The notes under the pieces were generated by a model. The model made no database searches. It was given only the letters and a program-made list of their open reading frames with translations, and was not told the DNA's origin. Position numbers and translations under genes: made by a program. From Candidatus Sabulitectum sp. (GTDB lineage: Bacteria > Fermentibacterota > Fermentibacteria > Fermentibacterales > Fermentibacteraceae), in contig JAGLDB010000022.1 in NCBI GenBank assembly GCA_023145935.1, positions 1-15,516 of the forward strand: a stretch of 15,516 nt of DNA, in the 5' to 3' direction. Each line of letters starts with the position of its first letter. Positions within the stretch are counted from its first letter, which is position 1. This document shows, piece by piece, positions 13,956 through 15,516 of this stretch.

Positions 13956-15384
13956 TGCTGCTGCCTTCCGGTAATTTCAGCGCATCGCCTGTTCCCAGTG
14001 ATCTGAGCACCTGGATTATCATCACGGTCACAGCAGTTCCTGCAAGTATGGCTATCATTCTGTAATTGGGGTCCATTCCGGACAAGGGCCCGGAGAAAAC
14101 CGGTACGATCACCATGACAACTACTGCGAAAAAGCTCACTGGAAATACTTTTCTTCCTATCCAGAACAGAGACAGAGCCATGAACATGTTTGTTGCAAGG
14201 GTGGCAAAGGCCGCTCCTACCGCTCCGGCTACTGGAATCAACCTCAGATTGAATCCTATGTTGATAACCGCACCGAAAGCTGTCATCCATCCAATGTATT
14301 TTGTCTGACCGGTAAGGAGAGGCGCAGTTTGAGATATTGTGAACAGCGCATACATGGCAGCAGATCCTGCGATCCATGGAAGAACTTTTGCTGCAGGCAG
14401 CCAGGCACCTCCTCCAAAGACCGATACGATCTCGTTTGACAGAAGAGCCAGGATCATAGCAGCCCAGTTTACTGTTACCATGAATAGAAGGCCGGTTCTG
14501 CCCAACTCGTCCATTCTTCCGCCCTCTTTTTTCTTTCTGAATATGTACCGGTGCCATGCCATGCTGAACCCCAGTGTGAGCGGGGTAAGAATAAGAACGG
14601 CCCTCCCGGCCCATTCATACCAGCCACTCTGGGCCAGATCTGTGGAAATCGTTCTTAGCATGAACATATCCGCACTGGACAGAACCAGAAGAGCAAGACT
14701 TGCAGGTACAAGTGGCAGGCTGAACGCAAGCATGCTTCCTGTAAGTTTTTCAGGCACAGGAACAGAAGAAGATTTTTTTGTAAATTTCCACACAAAGAAA
14801 AAGGAAAAGACCACAGCCAGAGCAGTAGGAAACCACCGAGCTTCGAGAAAAGACTTTATGGCATCTGCTGTGTCAACCGTTCGAAGAAGGAAGAAAAGCA
14901 GTCCCAGAGAAACCATTCCTCTGACGAATTGAATAATGAAATATGTGCCTGCCATTCCTTTTGCCCTTGGCATGGAAAGGGCAACCTGCAGCAGAGCCAC
15001 AGAACCGCCAAGAGCAAGAGCATGAAGAAGAAGGGACGGATTCGTAATATGAAGAAGAGAGGATATCCTGCTTCCAAGGGTTACAACCAGCACTGCTGCA
15101 ACCAGCAGAGGAATAAGAGGAAGCACTATTGATCGTTTAAGAACAGCTCTGTGAGCATCGGTGTGGTGCCAGGCTCTGATAATGGAAGCGGGAAGACCAA
15201 GTACCACTATTCCTGCAATGATCTCACTGATTATTCTTACAACACCCAGCTCGCCAGCCTGCTCCGGGGTAAGAAATGAGCTCATAAAGGGAAGGAAGGC
15301 AAACTGAACGAGACCACTTACCACCATGGCCAGCGCATAAAGAAGGGTTTCTCTTGCCAGGTCCCTCTGGCCTGATCCGGTCAT
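13945..15384 (-). CDS. Wzx-type polysaccharide flippase (MOP superfamily)
   Basis: A 479-residue membrane protein with about 12-14 hydrophobic helices, the usual size for Wzx flippases. It begins with a cytoplasmic basic segment (RDLARETLLYALAMVVSGLV) and shows family-like blocks FSLPLVPASLALLVLSSADM (221-240), SGWYEWAGRAVLIL at about 253-266 and PVAGAVGAAFATLA at about 384-397. A short basic loop (RKKKEGGR, about 283-290) separates the two halves. It overlaps the preceding glycosyltransferase by one base (TAATG) and the following one by 11 bp. It should flip an undecaprenyl-linked repeat or lipid-linked glycan. It shares the fold but little visible sequence with the flippase at 2687-3943. 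Confidence 0.87.
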   Translation of the reverse strand: MTGSGQRDLARETLLYALAMVVSGLVQFAFLPFMSSFLTPEQAGELGVVRIISEIIAGIVVLGLPASIIRAWHHTDAHRAVLKRSIVLPLIPLLVAAVLVVTLGSRISSLLHITNPSLLLHALALGGSVALLQVALSMPRAKGMAGTYFIIQFVRGMVSLGLLFFLLRTVDTADAIKSFLEARWFPTALAVVFSFFFVWKFTKKSSSVPVPEKLTGSMLAFSLPLVPASLALLVLSSADMFMLRTISTDLAQSGWYEWAGRAVLILTPLTLGFSMAWHRYIFRKKKEGGRMDELGRTGLLFMVTVNWAAMILALLSNEIVSVFGGGAWLPAAKVLPWIAGSAAMYALFTISQTAPLLTGQTKYIGWMTAFGAVINIGFNLRLIPVAGAVGAAFATLATNMFMALSLFWIGRKVFPVSFFAVVVMVIVPVFSGPLSGMDPNYRMIAILAGTAVTVMIIQVLRSLGTGDALKLPEGSSNDT

Positions 15385-15516
15385 TACTCTGTCCAGCCCA
15401 GTTCAGCGTATCTTTTATGCATTTGCTCTACCACAGATCTCCAGTGGTGGGTCTTTCTTATCCAGCCTGGCCCTGCTGCCGCGTATCTTTTTCTGAGCTG
15501 CTTATCAAGAACCAGC
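15384..15516 (-). CDS. C-terminal end of a GT4-like (group 1) glycosyltransferase, partial
   Basis: Only the last 43 codons are inside the window; the gene continues beyond the right edge. The peptide starts LVLDKQLRKRYAAAGPGWI, continues RKTHHWRSVVEQMHKRYAEL and ends GWTE. This matches the usual tail of GT-B glycosyltransferases of group 1, where a line such as 'D..LR..L...GR......F.W......' is followed by a final helix. The stop shares one base with the flippase ATG (TAATG), so it belongs to the same operon. Substrate and full length cannot be judged. Confidence 0.6.
   Translation of the reverse strand, partial: LVLDKQLRKRYAAAGPGWIRKTHHWRSVVEQMHKRYAELGWTE

Noticed and set aside
13952..14614. 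Minus-strand open frame of 220 codons in another phase
   Set aside because: It sits wholly inside the flippase gene, is rich in Ser, Arg and Cys, and shows no hydrophobic or domain pattern.
1..15516. CRISPR arrays, tRNA, rRNA, insertion sequences or phage genes
   Set aside because: No regularly spaced repeats, clover-leaf or rRNA-like sequence, transposase or phage protein could be seen on either strand.

Overview
The window is almost entirely one dense minus-strand polysaccharide operon, read from right to left. It starts beyond the right edge and ends at about position 238. I count 14 genes on this strand: 13 complete and one cut by the right edge. Neighbouring genes overlap by 1-20 bp, abut, or are 4-10 bp apart, so a single long, translationally coupled transcript is likely. 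No internal promoter-sized gap exists. The only sizeable non-coding stretch is about 1-237, which holds two inverted repeats and a broken arsenate reductase (arsC) remnant on the plus strand.

Layout in transcription order: the C-terminal end of a GT4-like glycosyltransferase (15516-15384); a first Wzx-type flippase (15384-13945); a GT2 glycosyltransferase (13955-13017); murB (13020-12115); a nucleotide-sugar reductase/epimerase most like GDP-4-keto-6-deoxymannose reductase (12118-11189); an exported beta-propeller protein with a FlgD-like C-terminal domain (11192-9039); rfbA/rmlA (9028-8300); rfbB/rmlB (8300-7272); UDP-glucuronate decarboxylase (7271-6339); a Wza-like outer-membrane export protein (6339-5158); a Wzz-like chain-length protein without a kinase domain (5153-3924); a second Wzx-type flippase (3943-2687); a PhoB-like response regulator (2690-1950); and a PhoR-like sensor kinase (1953-238).

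Together these genes would make precursors for dTDP-4-keto-6-deoxyglucose, UDP-xylose and probably GDP-D-rhamnose, add sugars to a lipid-linked glycan, flip it across the inner membrane, and export it through a Wza/Wzz-type route. No initiating phosphoglycosyltransferase, Wzy polymerase, rmlC/rmlD or tyrosine kinase is seen, so the locus must be completed elsewhere or upstream. The two-component pair at the 3' end is co-transcribed with the biosynthetic genes and could tie glycan synthesis to envelope or phosphate status; that is inference.

Organism: a diderm bacterium is indicated by the Wza-type export protein. The two-component-type propeller fused to a FlgD-like C-terminal domain is typical of uncultured FCB-superphylum lineages such as Fermentibacterota, WOR-3 or Cloacimonadota-like groups. 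That placement is a low-confidence guess. The most unusual element is the propeller protein, whose architecture resembles PorZ, the A-LPS-binding subunit of type IX secretion, and which here sits inside a glycan-synthesis operon.
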